DNA of 50,854 nucleotides. It comes from Candidatus Dojkabacteria bacterium (GTDB lineage: Bacteria; Patescibacteriota; Dojkabacteria; B142; JAFGFJ01). The position numbers and the translations under genes are program-made. The notes below the pieces were generated by a model. That model was not told the origin of the DNA. It made no database searches and worked only from the letters and a program-made list of their open reading frames with translations. Positions 27,761 to 37,065 of this stretch are shown here, one piece after another. The DNA is taken from NCBI GenBank assembly GCA_016931155.1, contig JAFGFJ010000004.1, positions 1 to 50,854 of the forward strand. The letters run 5' to 3'. Every line of letters starts with the position of its first letter. Position 1 is the first letter of the stretch.

Positions 27761-28819
27761 TCAATCTTCTTTAAGTGGATGGTACTTTTGATGAGTATCC
27801 TCTGCAAACTTATCACTAGCGTGTACATAGCGAGTTGTAGTTTGGAGGGATTCATGTCCTAATAAATGCTGAATTGCAGCCGGACTTGCCCCTTGTTCCG
27901 CAAGATATGTAGCAAATCCGTGTCTCAAACTGTGAGCACTGGTGGGAGCAATTATCCCAAGCCTTTTCCTGTATTCAACTATTTTGGCTTGAAGATAATT
28001 TGTAGATACTCTTACCTTATATAAATCTTCCTGAGCTTTGGCTCTTCTTCCTCCTCTATAAGGAATAAAAAGAGCCGGGTATTGGTCATCACGTATACCC
28101 AAATACCTTCCCAGATAAGTCTTTGCACGAGGAGTTAAATAAACAAACCTCTGTTTTTTTCCTTTCCCCAATATAAATATCTTGGCATCTTTTATTTCTT
28201 CAGACTCTCCCTTCAAGTTGATATGTTCGCGATTTAGATTAGTAAGTTCAGAAATCCTCATACCTGTCGAAAACAAAACCTCTAGCATCGCACGATTTCT
28301 AAATCTTACTTTTTTCTTTTTCTCATATTCCTCAGGAGCTTCAATAAGTTTAATAAGTTCATTCAGCTCAGCAACCTGTGAAATCTTCCTTTCAGTTTTT
28401 ATTAGTTTCACCGCCTCAGGAGGAACCGGTACTTTGTGATCAAAATTTATCAAATATGTTAAAAATGATCTTAGCGATGATAAAATCCGATTAATTGAAC
28501 GACTATCCAGTGCACCAACTTTACCAGAATTAGTTTTAGGGGCAACAGGGCTCGATAACCTCGAATCGCCTTGACCATTGGTAGTTTCCAGCCCCTTGTA
28601 TTCTTTCAGAATAATTAAATGCCTGCCTTGTCTTAAGAATCCTTTAAATTGACTTATGATATTTTTATCTACTTGTTCAAACTCAATTCCTTCTGAGTTC
28701 AAAAAGGCTTCGAGCAAGGTTAGATCTCTTTCATAGTTTTCAATTGTTTCCTTGCTGTAATTATTATTAAGGAGATCAAGTAGAAATTCATCCTTATATG
28801 GCAGTTGTACTTTTCCCAT
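27761..28819 (-). CDS. xerC: Xer-type tyrosine recombinase
   Basis: The start at 28819 (MGKVQLPYKDEFL) is chosen because the longer frame adds a hydrophobic stretch unlike the family. The protein has 352 residues. The N-terminal SAM-like core-binding domain (YSKETIENYERDLTLLEAF) carries an insert rich in Gly/Ser/Asn before the catalytic domain. The catalytic residues are all present: Arg in STGMRISELTNLN, Lys in LGKGKKQRFVYL, His/Arg in SAHSLRHGFATYLAEQG, His in LLGHESLQTTTRYVH, and the Tyr of that last motif. These enzymes resolve chromosome dimers at dif. A single Xer protein in reduced genomes is usual; XerC versus XerD (or XerA/H) is not decided here. Confidence 0.88.
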   Translation of the reverse strand: MGKVQLPYKDEFLLDLLNNNYSKETIENYERDLTLLEAFLNSEGIEFEQVDKNIISQFKGFLRQGRHLIILKEYKGLETTNGQGDSRLSSPVAPKTNSGKVGALDSRSINRILSSLRSFLTYLINFDHKVPVPPEAVKLIKTERKISQVAELNELIKLIEAPEEYEKKKKVRFRNRAMLEVLFSTGMRISELTNLNREHINLKGESEEIKDAKIFILGKGKKQRFVYLTPRAKTYLGRYLGIRDDQYPALFIPYRGGRRAKAQEDLYKVRVSTNYLQAKIVEYRKRLGIIAPTSAHSLRHGFATYLAEQGASPAAIQHLLGHESLQTTTRYVHASDKFAEDTHQKYHPLKED

Positions 28820-29260
28820 AATCAAAACTAATAATATTTCTAATAGATATTCTCTCACAAATAACATTTACTTACTTCATATAGCATAATTCATTATTAA
28901 ACAAGGATTCAAGCACACTCAACATTTCTGTTATACGCTGCCTTTATAAGAAGCTCAAACAATACTTTAATAAATACAAACCTACAGAAGACCAAAAGCC
29001 CCAGAACCTTTGCTACACAGTTGTTTTAATCGGGGTAGGGGCTTAAAAGCCTCCCCAGCAAGGCTTTCCAGTGTTTTACTGAGTGACATTACATATTATA
29101 GGGTAGATAAGAGTAAGGGCTAATATAAGTAAATAAATTGAAATTACAACAATCCTGTAAACAAATAGCTGAATAACAAAGGTAAATACAAGCAAAACAA
29201 TAACAATGAGAATTTCCCCCCTCTCTTCCTTCCCGTCCTCATTACTGAGTATAAGGGTGA

Positions 29261-29269
29261 TTATACACA
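29261..29269 (+). promoter_or_regulatory. DnaA-box match
   Basis: TTATACACA fits TTATNCACA exactly and is 167 bases from a second match inside the inverted repeat at 29426-29459. Confidence 0.25.
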
Positions 29270-29425
29270 GTTTCTTTTCACTTTACAATAGACATAAATG
29301 GCAAAAAAGAGTGGTATTAGGGCTTTATGACATTTTTGAGTAATTCTTTCTACCTTTTCTAATACCTTTCTCATAAAACATGCTATCTTCTGATTCATTC
29401 TTTGCATTTATTCCTATATTATTAT

Positions 29426-29459
29426 TAACCTATAGTTATCCACAAAAAACTATAGGTTA
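29426..29459. repeat. Perfect 12-bp inverted repeat around a DnaA-box match
   Basis: TAACCTATAGTT (29426-29437) is the exact reverse complement of AACTATAGGTTA (29448-29459), with the 10-base loop ATCCACAAAA. The consensus DnaA box TTATCCACA (29436-29444) straddles the inner edge. There is no T-tract on either side, so it does not look like a transcription terminator. It could be a protein operator, an origin element or an RNA hairpin. Confidence 0.75.
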
Positions 29460-29558
29460 TATCATTCTTATATATGAAGTTGATCAACATTTTTTACCAA
29501 CTCCCCTACCCCATACCCATACTTCATAACCAGATAAAAAACTGACTGAAATATTTCT

Positions 29559-30377
29559 TTAAAGAAGCGTCCCGTTGATGCCAAATGGTGCAAAAAGAAC
29601 TGCAATTATTAGAATAACAAGGAAAAGGAAACTGTATTCTATCCAGGTAAAAAACCCAATTCTCTCCCTAATCTCTAGACCCACACCAAGGGTCATATAG
29701 ACTATTACACTGAGGATTAGAGCAACATACGCAACAGACAGCGGCCAAATACTAAGAACAAAAGAGGCAAAAAGCACAGTGAAAGAAATGATTGAAACTG
29801 AGAGTGTTAGTTGTGACTTACTAAGCTGTATCATCCAGAAACCTGAATATGTCAGATAAAAAGTGAGCATAAATATAAGACCCAGCCTGATAACTGGAGA
29901 TATTCCTAAAGAAAAAAGAATTGAATAACCGAGGTAAGATGCAATCAGAATTAAAACATACTGTGCAGCTTTTCCAGCCTGCCCCAATGGGATCTTTGTA
30001 AGAACAGAAACATTCAAAATATTTCCCGTTAGGATAGTAATATAGCTTACCAACCAGAACAACAGACCTGAAACCACTAAAAATGGAATTCTTCCAAGCC
30101 CTCTAAACGATGTGAATAGCAATAGCTCAGAGAAAAAGGAAAAAATAAAAGTTATAACAGATGGAAAGGTAAGCACAGAAAGGAATCTCCCACGATTCAT
30201 ATTGAAGTTGATAGTCCAGTAGAAACCTAGAAGCATGATAGATGATAGAAGTGCGGATCTGATAAAATAGTGCAAAACTTCTTCTTCCGTTATAAATTCA
30301 AAACTGATTAGCTGCAAGCCTACAAAAAAGAAAGAAAGAATTGTTGTTATAACTACAGATCGTGTTCTTGTTGTCAT
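29559..30377 (-). CDS. Polytopic membrane protein, unknown function
   Basis: The protein has 272 residues and about eight hydrophobic segments from [19 protein letters not shown] through [20 protein letters not shown] few charged residues lie between helices. No transporter motif is visible. The ATG overlaps the ruvB stop by four bases (ATGA), so it is cotranslated with ruvB and ends the ruv operon. It may be an unrelated passenger. Confidence 0.7.
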   Translation of the reverse strand: MTTRTRSVVITTILSFFFVGLQLISFEFITEEEVLHYFIRSALLSSIMLLGFYWTINFNMNRGRFLSVLTFPSVITFIFSFFSELLLFTSFRGLGRIPFLVVSGLLFWLVSYITILTGNILNVSVLTKIPLGQAGKAAQYVLILIASYLGYSILFSLGISPVIRLGLIFMLTFYLTYSGFWMIQLSKSQLTLSVSIISFTVLFASFVLSIWPLSVAYVALILSVIVYMTLGVGLEIRERIGFFTWIEYSFLFLVILIIAVLFAPFGINGTLL

Positions 30378-31408
30378 TTTATTAACTTCTGTTGTGAATT
30401 AGTATTTTCACTATAATCAAACCCCAGGTGTTCATACGCTTTTTTCGTTACTACCCTGCCCCGTGGTGTTCTTTCCAAAAAACCTTCCTTCATAAGATAT
30501 GGCTCATAAACGTTTGACAATGTTTCAATATCTTCGGAAACCCCCGCTGATAAAGTCGTAAGACCAACCGGTCCTCCATCAAACTTCTCAATAATTGTAG
30601 TTAGAATTTTTCTATCCAATGTATCAAGTCCATTTACATCAATATCCATAATGTCTAGAGCTTTCCTTGCTAGATCAGATCTAATCATTTCAACTCCTTC
30701 TACGTGAGCTAGATCCCTCACTCTTTTCAGAAGCCTCACGGCGATTCTAGCCGTACTTCTGGATCTTTTCGCAATCTCTTCAGCGGCTTCCTCATCAATA
30801 TCAATATCCAGAAATCTTGCCTTCTGTTTTACAATCTCCTTCATTTCTTCAAGTGAATAAAAGTCTAACCTGAAATCAGCTCCGAATCTATCTCTAAGAG
30901 GAGATGAAAGAAGACTTATCCTGGTTGTCGCTCCAACAATTGTAAACCTGGGAAGATCAAGCCTCAGAGTCTTAGCAGAAGGTCCTTTACCGATTATTAT
31001 ATCAATAGCTCTGTCTTCCATTGCTGGATATAGAACCTCCTCAACAATTTTGTTCAACCGATGTATTTCATCAATAAAAAGTATACCGTTTTCTGAAACA
31101 TTCGTTAGGATAGATGCAAGATCTCCCTGTCTTTCTATTGCTGGACCGGAAGTGATAAAAATTGGAGACTTCATTTCGTTTGCCAAAACGTGTGCAAGAC
31201 TTGTTTTACCTAGCCCAGGAGGACCATGGAATAAAATGTGATCAATTGGCTCTTCTCTGCTCTTTGCCGCGTCAATCATTATTTTTAATATCTCTTTTTC
31301 TTTTCCACGTCCGATTACTTCGTCAAAATTCCTCGGTCTTAGACTTTTTTCAATTCTCTCTTCCTCATTGCCCTCTAATTGTGGATCCACTACTCTATCC
31401 GTAGCCAT
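30374..31408 (-). CDS. ruvB: Holliday junction branch migration helicase RuvB
   Basis: The protein has 344 residues, normal for RuvB. It has the N-terminal signature [18 protein letters not shown], Walker [20 protein letters not shown], Walker [12 protein letters not shown], sensor 1 [20 protein letters not shown] and the C-terminal winged helix ([30 protein letters not shown]). It is the hexameric motor that pumps DNA through the RuvA-bound junction. It begins five bases after ruvA. Confidence 0.97.
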   Translation of the reverse strand: MATDRVVDPQLEGNEEERIEKSLRPRNFDEVIGRGKEKEILKIMIDAAKSREEPIDHILFHGPPGLGKTSLAHVLANEMKSPIFITSGPAIERQGDLASILTNVSENGILFIDEIHRLNKIVEEVLYPAMEDRAIDIIIGKGPSAKTLRLDLPRFTIVGATTRISLLSSPLRDRFGADFRLDFYSLEEMKEIVKQKARFLDIDIDEEAAEEIAKRSRSTARIAVRLLKRVRDLAHVEGVEMIRSDLARKALDIMDIDVNGLDTLDRKILTTIIEKFDGGPVGLTTLSAGVSEDIETLSNVYEPYLMKEGFLERTPRGRVVTKKAYEHLGFDYSENTNSQQKLIK

Positions 31409-31413
31409 TATTA

Positions 31414-31989
31414 TTATTTTTGAAGAAATTTTTTAACTACATCCTGCGGAGTTTTTACATCTGCATCTTCTTTTATTACTTTTTTAACCTTGTCATCAAT
31501 CTCATTTTTTCTAAATCCTAAGACCATAAGAGCAGCAATGGATTCGTCATACAAATCTATATTTATACTAGATAAGTCCTCTCCTCTTGCGAGATAAGTA
31601 TCCTTCCCAACTTTATCTTTAAGATCAACAATAATCTTTTCTGCGGTTCTTGCCCCTACTCCACTTATTTTGAGTCCTTTTGGATTGTTTAATTTTATTG
31701 CCTCAATTATACCTCCAACTCCAAGCTCAGTAAGTAGAATAAGTGCAGTTTTTGGTCCTACCCCGGAAACCGTTATCAATCTCTCAAAAAAAGAAAGCTC
31801 TTCTGAAGTCTCAAAACCAAAAAGCCTTAACTCCTGTTCTCTAACGTGAGTATATACAAAAAATTCAGCAGTATCTTCTTCCCTGTAAGAAATTTTCCCA
31901 ACCTCGATTTTATAGCCAACCCCATTTGCGTTAACAATAAGATAACCGTCACCAATAAATTTTACTTTCCCCGAAATATAACCAATCAT
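31414..31989 (-). CDS. ruvA: Holliday junction DNA-binding protein RuvA
   Basis: The protein has 191 residues. Domain I has the OB-fold start [19 protein letters not shown]; domain II has both helix-hairpin-helix motifs ([19 protein letters not shown] and [18 protein letters not shown]); domain III ends with the RuvB-binding helices ([19 protein letters not shown]). It forms the tetramer that holds the four-way junction open. ruvC lies 117 bases upstream and ruvB five bases downstream. Confidence 0.95.
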   Translation of the reverse strand: MIGYISGKVKFIGDGYLIVNANGVGYKIEVGKISYREEDTAEFFVYTHVREQELRLFGFETSEELSFFERLITVSGVGPKTALILLTELGVGGIIEAIKLNNPKGLKISGVGARTAEKIIVDLKDKVGKDTYLARGEDLSSINIDLYDESIAALMVLGFRKNEIDDKVKKVIKEDADVKTPQDVVKKFLQK

Positions 31990-32091
31990 AGTAGCAATAG
32001 AGAGACAAGAAATGATATCAGAAGGGTTATTTTTTTTCCAGAAGGATCAGAAGCTTTTACCTGGCTGATAATAGATACTCAATAAAGAATT

Positions 32092-32110
32092 CTGAGAATT
32101 CTATTCTCAG
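32092..32110 (-). repeat. Perfect 7-bp hairpin at the ruvC stop
   Basis: CTGAGAA and TTCTCAG pair around a five-base loop; the stem includes the ruvC stop codon on the minus strand. A short T-containing tract follows in the ruvC to ruvA direction, so it may lower readthrough into ruvA or protect the ruvC 3' end. Confidence 0.4.
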
Positions 32111-32589
32111 CTTACACAACTAAGATGACAAACCGCAACAGCAAGTGCATCTGCTGCATCATCAGGTTCAGGAATACTTTTTAGAGATAGTAATGACTTT
32201 ACCATTTTTTGAACTTGTACCTTTTCAGCACGACCATAACCACAAACCGAAATTTTTACCTGTAAAGGAGTATAGTCGAAGACCCTCAGTCCAGAGTTCA
32301 CTGCAGAAAGAATAGCCACACCTCTAGCTTGTCCCACAGTGATTATTGTCTTTTGATTTTTAAAGAAATACAGATTTTCAATTGCAACTTCCTCAGGCTT
32401 AAATTCCTTGATAAGAGCAGATAGTTCATCATAAATATTCTTGAGGCGAAACGACATTTCCTCTCCTGCAGGAGTAGTAATTACTCCATAGCTATAGACC
32501 TTATATTTCCCGCTCTTAACATTTTTATCCTGCTCAACAATAGCCCACCCTGTTGTTGCAAGCCCGCAATCTATTCCGAGTACCTTCAT
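32107..32589 (-). CDS. ruvC: Crossover junction endodeoxyribonuclease RuvC
   Basis: The protein has 160 residues. The RNase H-like acidic residues are present: the Asp in VLGIDCGLATTGWAIV, the Glu in EEVAIENLYFFKN, and the Asp pair in PEPDDAADALAVAVCH. This nuclease resolves the Holliday junction after RuvAB migration. It follows the anchored propeller-like gene by 18 bases. The C-terminus ends after HLSCVS, slightly short, but the catalytic domain is complete. Confidence 0.95.
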   Translation of the reverse strand: MKVLGIDCGLATTGWAIVEQDKNVKSGKYKVYSYGVITTPAGEEMSFRLKNIYDELSALIKEFKPEEVAIENLYFFKNQKTIITVGQARGVAILSAVNSGLRVFDYTPLQVKISVCGYGRAEKVQVQKMVKSLLSLKSIPEPDDAADALAVAVCHLSCVS

Positions 32590-32607
32590 ATAATATGATA
32601 CAGTTAA

Positions 32608-33834
32608 TTACTCACCTATAATTATATTACTCTCATTTTTACTCACATTCAGTATCCCTATTCCCGCTGATTTTGTTTCCCCAACATTACCACTCTTTCC
32701 AGGATTAAAACCAACAACAATATTGTCAAATAAATAAGAAATGCCCACATAACCTGCCGACAGTTTAACATCTATTCCAGTTGAGTTATCATAAAGATGA
32801 CTTTCTATAGCCTGATTGCCATTTTCATCAATCCTTTTCGTTGACACAAAAATAAGACTATTCTTTGTATCAACACTAAGGGCAACGACATCATCCAACT
32901 CTTGGAGAACTTCAACTTGTGTTTTTGTCTTAATATTTCTTATTGTAAGGTTTGGCTCATCCTTTTTATAGGGCCAATAGACTACTCTGTTGTCATCAAG
33001 CCAGTGAACGTATTTACCTTGAAAACTATCCATAACCTTCCCATCAAGTCCTATGATATTTACAGACAAGTACTCTTGTTCCTCTCCGCTCTCACTCGAC
33101 GTCGGATCAATTGACTTGCTGACTGTATCTTCAACAACAATTGCTTTTCTGTCTGGACTGAGCTTAAGAGAAAAGCCAGCATCATCTGTTAAAATAGTGG
33201 GAGGAAAACCACCTGTCTGAAAAAGCTTATCTGTTTCTTTTGTGTCCATATTGATCAAATAAACAGCATCATTCAGAACAAATTGATAAGCAATTCTGCC
33301 TACACTGTCATATGCAAAAGTGTGTTTATTCCCTTCAGAGGAAACTTCAAGTTTTGTCAAAGTATCAGCAGAAGTAAAATCAAACATATATACTTCTGAA
33401 GCTGACCCAGTACTATCATATGATTCAACAATAGTTTGATCGAAAGTAAACAATGTATCTTTAATACAGGAAATATCTTTGTAGCCTTCTACGTTTGAAG
33501 AAATCAGTGTACTCTTCTCCAGATCGATATCATATTTGTATAGTTCACACCCCCAAATATAATAAAACAACCTTCCCTCTTTAACAGTTGGAGCTGGAAC
33601 TGGCTGTTCCCTAAATTCATCGATGGCTTTATTTAGCTCTTTTTCCCTTGTTTTGTCAAACTGTATCTCGAGTGCTAAATATACAAAAAAAGCAAGACAA
33701 GCAAAGAATATTAAAATTCCAGGAATGACAAAAACAATAGAAGACAACTTGCGCTTTTTCTTATCCAGCAAGGCTTTCTTCCTTGCCTGATCTGCCAGCA
33801 TTAAATTTGATTGCTTTATTTCCGGGGTAGACAT
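32608..33834 (-). CDS. Membrane-anchored protein with propeller-like ectodomain
   Basis: The protein has 408 residues. A Lys/Arg-rich cytoplasmic leader (DQARKKALLDKKKRKLSSI) precedes one transmembrane helix (FVIPGILIFFACLAFFVYLA). An outward region of repeated beta strands follows, with the feel of a TolB/WD40-like propeller (FSLKLSPDRKAIVVEDTV, VHWLDDNRVVYWPYKKDE). No enzyme motif is visible. It sits between yebC and ruvC with short gaps, so it is cotranscribed with housekeeping genes. It shares its general layout, but no clear sequence motif, with the protein at 5611-6621. Confidence 0.7.
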   Translation of the reverse strand: MSTPEIKQSNLMLADQARKKALLDKKKRKLSSIVFVIPGILIFFACLAFFVYLALEIQFDKTREKELNKAIDEFREQPVPAPTVKEGRLFYYIWGCELYKYDIDLEKSTLISSNVEGYKDISCIKDTLFTFDQTIVESYDSTGSASEVYMFDFTSADTLTKLEVSSEGNKHTFAYDSVGRIAYQFVLNDAVYLINMDTKETDKLFQTGGFPPTILTDDAGFSLKLSPDRKAIVVEDTVSKSIDPTSSESGEEQEYLSVNIIGLDGKVMDSFQGKYVHWLDDNRVVYWPYKKDEPNLTIRNIKTKTQVEVLQELDDVVALSVDTKNSLIFVSTKRIDENGNQAIESHLYDNSTGIDVKLSAGYVGISYLFDNIVVGFNPGKSGNVGETKSAGIGILNVSKNESNIIIGE

Positions 33835-33839
33835 ACAAC

Positions 33840-34637
33840 TTAACTAAGATCTACATTTGTCCAAACATTTTGCACATCTTCAAGCTCCTCAAGCCTTTCC
33901 ATGAAATTTTCTACTTTTTCTTTTTTGTCCTCAGCAAGTACTACTTTTTCTTTTGCAATTTTTATTATTTCTGCTGTTTCTATTTTAAAACCATTTTTCT
34001 CTACCGCTTCACGAACTTTTGCAAGGTCAGCTTTTGAAGTAAATATTTCGAAGTAGTCTGTATTATTCCCTTCATCATCCTGATCCGAATACTCCTGAAT
34101 ATCTTCAACACCTTCTATTTCAAACATTTCAAGCTCAGCACTCTGATTATCAATTTTTTCATATGTGTCTTCCTTTCCAAACTTTTCAGATTTTTTTAAT
34201 TTCGCCGGCATAACCGATATCAATCCTTTTTCTTCAAATTGCCAAGATACACTGCCTGGACCAGCCATCTTACCTCCCATACTTTCAACCGTTGTCCGCA
34301 CATTATTTACTGTTCTGTTTGGATTATCAGTCTGTGTATCTATCAGGACAGCAATACTACCAGGGCCGTATGCCTCATAGGTCACCTTCTCTATCCTCCC
34401 CGACTTTAATTCACCTGTTCCCTTTTTTACAGCACGTTCAACATTGTCAGAAGGCATATTTGCAGCTTTTGCCTTATCAATTGCAAGTCTCAAAGTAAAA
34501 TTAAAATTCGGATCGCCACCACCTTCCTGAGCCGCAAGAGTAATTGCCTGACTAAACTTAGTAAATAATGCCCCTCTAGCCGCATCATTTGCTCCTTTTT
34601 GTCTCTTTATTTTTGCCCACTTTGAGTGACCAGACAT
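33840..34637 (-). CDS. yebC: YebC/TACO1-family regulatory protein
   Basis: The protein has 265 residues. It has the canonical start MSGHSKWAKIKRQKGANDA then RGALFTKFSQAITLAAQEGG, LRLAIDKAKAANMPSDNVER, the central YGPGSIAVLIDTQTDNPNRT, and a C-terminal acidic domain. It is about 15-20 residues longer than E. coli YebC because of an extra Glu/Lys-rich segment (KKSEKFGKEDTYEKIDNQS). YebC-family members act in translation of difficult peptides and in transcriptional control; which role applies here is unknown. Confidence 0.95.
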   Translation of the reverse strand: MSGHSKWAKIKRQKGANDAARGALFTKFSQAITLAAQEGGGDPNFNFTLRLAIDKAKAANMPSDNVERAVKKGTGELKSGRIEKVTYEAYGPGSIAVLIDTQTDNPNRTVNNVRTTVESMGGKMAGPGSVSWQFEEKGLISVMPAKLKKSEKFGKEDTYEKIDNQSAELEMFEIEGVEDIQEYSDQDDEGNNTDYFEIFTSKADLAKVREAVEKNGFKIETAEIIKIAKEKVVLAEDKKEKVENFMERLEELEDVQNVWTNVDLS

Positions 34638-34688
34638 ATTTATTTTAATAATTCAAAACAGTCATCTGAGTTTATCATATTTAACAAA

Positions 34689-36092
34689 CTAATTTATGCC
34701 ATTGTCACCAATCACAACAACAATATCCCCTGTATGCCTGTAGGGAAAAACATTTTCAATTAAAACAATTTTGGTACCAAAAATATTTTCAAGCTCCTTG
34801 ATTGTCTCGATATATTTTACTGGTTCTTTTGTGTATACAATCGTCTCAGAATAATGATCTCTGCTGTTGCCAACATTGATTACCTTAGCACCAACATTTG
34901 AAATCCATCTGGCCTTTTTTGTTCCAATCCCTGGAACAGCCGTGCCATTCAGCAATTCTATCCTTGCTTGCTCACGTTGTACCTCAACATTAAAAAATAT
35001 CTTTGTTACATCCTCATCTATACGCTCAATCATAGGAATTTTCCTTCCTCCCTCACTCATATAACTTGATGTCTCTTTTGTATAACCTGCTTTTACTCTG
35101 TCAAAACTTACTTCACGCAGCAACCATATTAATCTTCTAAATTCACCAGGTTCAAAATTTGACCTTACACTCCTGGAGATTTCTTCTGATGCGTTCTTTA
35201 CTTCATATAGCTTGTCAATTTCATCAAGACTCAGTACCAGCCCCTTTATAGCAGAAAACTGATGAGCATGTTTAGTATCCCTACCTTGAGTATCGGCCAT
35301 TACTATAGACATAAAATCTTCCTCATCAACCCTATGCTTTCCTTTCTCAATTTCAAAAATGCCCTTTTCATTTCTAATATCTTCATCCCTCAATTCTTCC
35401 ACCACTTCGACCTCCACCTTTCCATAAACAGCCAGAAGCGTCTGGAAATCTTCTTTATCAATACTCAAATACCTGTCTATTCTGACTGAAAGTAAACTTT
35501 CAACAGCATCTACCATAAGATCCAGACAGACCGGCTCTTCCCTTAGTCTACCCCAATTATATAGCTTCTTGAGAGAGGACTGTTTGTTTTCACTCGCTAT
35601 GTAGACCTCGATATCCGGATCAACAACAAAAATTCCGAGTGTTTTTTTCTCCGGGTCAAGAGCCAATACAGAAAGTGAATCAACAAAAGCAATATCCTCA
35701 TTTTTTCTATCAAGTCCAATCAGTAAAACATTTATTCTTCTCTCCCCCTTCCATACTTCTTCTCTTTCACTACGATCTCCAATCTCTCTACTAAATTTTA
35801 TTGAGTAAAAACCCTTTATATTTGGATAAACTACAAAAATTATTGGAGAGAAAAAAACAAGAGAGAATACAATAACCAACACTGTCCTAACTAGCCGTGA
35901 ATCCACTTTACCTTTGAAAATGTTTTTTCTTTTTGTGGATCTACTGTGTGTTCTTTTATACCAAAATCTACTGATCCTGGCTGTCAAAGAAGAAAAAATG
36001 TTTTGTTTTTGAGCAAAAGGCTTAGTCCCTTCTCGTCTTTTTACCTTTCTTTTTTCCCGAAGGGATCGCTTCTTTTTTAGAAACATCTTCAA
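34689..36092 (-). CDS. LytR-CpsA-Psr-like protein with LytR_C domain, catalytic arginines not conserved
   Basis: The protein has 467 residues if the ATG at 36092 is used; this overlaps the pseudouridine synthase gene by 71 bases, so a later start is possible. A very basic cytoplasmic leader precedes one transmembrane helix (RTVLVIVFSLVFFSPIIFVV). The LCP-like domain begins RINVLLIGLDRKNEDIAFVD and includes YLSIDKEDFQTLLAVYGKV, but the usual SIPRD motif is VVDPD and the later Arg pair is replaced by MADTQGRDTK. The C-terminus has a LytR_C fold (IELLNGTAVPGIGTKKARWI). LCP enzymes attach polymers to peptidoglycan; this one may be inactive or divergent. Confidence 0.75.
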   Translation of the reverse strand: MKMFLKKKRSLREKRKVKRREGTKPFAQKQNIFSSLTARISRFWYKRTHSRSTKRKNIFKGKVDSRLVRTVLVIVFSLVFFSPIIFVVYPNIKGFYSIKFSREIGDRSEREEVWKGERRINVLLIGLDRKNEDIAFVDSLSVLALDPEKKTLGIFVVDPDIEVYIASENKQSSLKKLYNWGRLREEPVCLDLMVDAVESLLSVRIDRYLSIDKEDFQTLLAVYGKVEVEVVEELRDEDIRNEKGIFEIEKGKHRVDEEDFMSIVMADTQGRDTKHAHQFSAIKGLVLSLDEIDKLYEVKNASEEISRSVRSNFEPGEFRRLIWLLREVSFDRVKAGYTKETSSYMSEGGRKIPMIERIDEDVTKIFFNVEVQREQARIELLNGTAVPGIGTKKARWISNVGAKVINVGNSRDHYSETIVYTKEPVKYIETIKELENIFGTKIVLIENVFPYRHTGDIVVVIGDNGIN

Positions 36093-37065
36093 TTATATCT
36101 TTTATTTTGACCTTGGAATCTTTATCATAAATGAAGCTCATTACTTCTGTTGGTATTCCGATATCTATCGTTTTTTTTCTTCCAGCTTTTGCATCTCTCA
36201 GGAATGGAAGAGTCAGAGAACTTGAGTGCAGCATAAGTCTTGGTGCCCTTTCTCCACCATAAACAACATCCCCGGCAATCGGAAAACCAAGAGAAGATAG
36301 ATGCACTCTTATCTGATGAGTTCTACCTGTCTTGGGACTGGCCTCAACAAGAGAGTACTTTCTGTCTTCTCCAAATATTCTTAGAGATCTAAATACTGTT
36401 TCTGCAAGTTTTCCTCCTCTTTCCACTACTGCAAATTTTTTCCTTGCCTTTGGGTTTCTTCCCAGAAAATTTCTAACCACCAGCTCGTTTCTACCTGCAA
36501 ACAAACTACTTATATCTCCAGTCACAATTGCGTAATATTTTTTTTCAACTTTTTGTTCACTGAAAAGCTTGGAATAATACCAAAGTGCCTCGTTTGTTTT
36601 GGCTACCATAATCAATCCGGATGTTTCTTTATCGAGCCTATGAATAAGCCCAGATCTGAAACTTATTCCAACATCTTTAAGACTAGCATAATGACCTAGT
36701 AGAGCGTTTAACAAAGTCCCCTGCCAGTTTCCTGTTGCCGGATGCACTGTCATTCCTGCAGGTTTATTAACTATCACCAGATTGTCATCTTCATATACAA
36801 TGTCCAATCCAATATCCTCTGGCTCAACTTCAACCTGATGATCAAAAATTTTGGGGGTAATTTCAATGGTATCACCCTTTTTTACCCTGTAATTTGCCTT
36901 AAATTCGACAGTGTTATTTATCATTACGCAATTACCTTCTATCTGTTTTTTCACGAAAGACCTACTCCAATCGTTGTTGTAGAAGGTAAGGTATAGATCA
37001 AGCCTCTTTCCCTCAACACTCTTTTCAACCTTGAATTTTCTTTTTTTAGTTTGTATTTCTGACAC
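36022..37065 (-). CDS. rluD: RluA/RluD-family 23S rRNA pseudouridine synthase
   Basis: The protein has 347 residues with a GTG start (SEIQTKKRKFKVEKSVEGK). The S4 domain (RLDLYLTFYNNDWSRSFVKK) is followed by the catalytic domain with IVYEDDNLVIVNKPAGMTVH, the active-site Asp in GLIHRLDKETSGLIMVAKT, and GRTHQIRVHLSSLGFPIAGD. The C-terminus ends with a Lys/Arg-rich tail (SGKKKGKKTRRD). It converts uridines to pseudouridine in the large-subunit rRNA; which positions cannot be told. It overlaps lspA by 20 bases. Confidence 0.9.
   Translation of the reverse strand: MSEIQTKKRKFKVEKSVEGKRLDLYLTFYNNDWSRSFVKKQIEGNCVMINNTVEFKANYRVKKGDTIEITPKIFDHQVEVEPEDIGLDIVYEDDNLVIVNKPAGMTVHPATGNWQGTLLNALLGHYASLKDVGISFRSGLIHRLDKETSGLIMVAKTNEALWYYSKLFSEQKVEKKYYAIVTGDISSLFAGRNELVVRNFLGRNPKARKKFAVVERGGKLAETVFRSLRIFGEDRKYSLVEASPKTGRTHQIRVHLSSLGFPIAGDVVYGGERAPRLMLHSSSLTLPFLRDAKAGRKKTIDIGIPTEVMSFIYDKDSKVKIKDIIEDVSKKEAIPSGKKKGKKTRRD

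Larger units (their letters stand above)
28820..29558. other. Noncoding 740-bp spacer with inverted repeats and two DnaA-box matches
   Basis: No gene can be supported on either strand. It contains a GC-rich block at 28996-29055, where AAGCCCC (28996-29002) can pair with GGGGCTT (29037-29043) or the latter with the CCTCCCC after it. It also holds DnaA-box matches TTATACACA (29261-29269) and TTATCCACA (29436-29444), and the perfect 12-bp inverted repeat at 29426-29459. It must hold the promoter of the Xer gene on the minus strand. A structured RNA or a replication-related site is possible. Confidence 0.55.

Noticed and set aside
28996-29055. SRP, RNase P, tmRNA or 6S RNA in the GC-rich block
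   Set aside because: None of the conserved motifs of these RNAs is present; only alternative hairpins are seen.
29060-29110. A dif site next to the Xer gene
   Set aside because: The best stretch (around ATTACATATTATAG) does not match both halves of known dif sites; I could not support it without a genome-wide skew.
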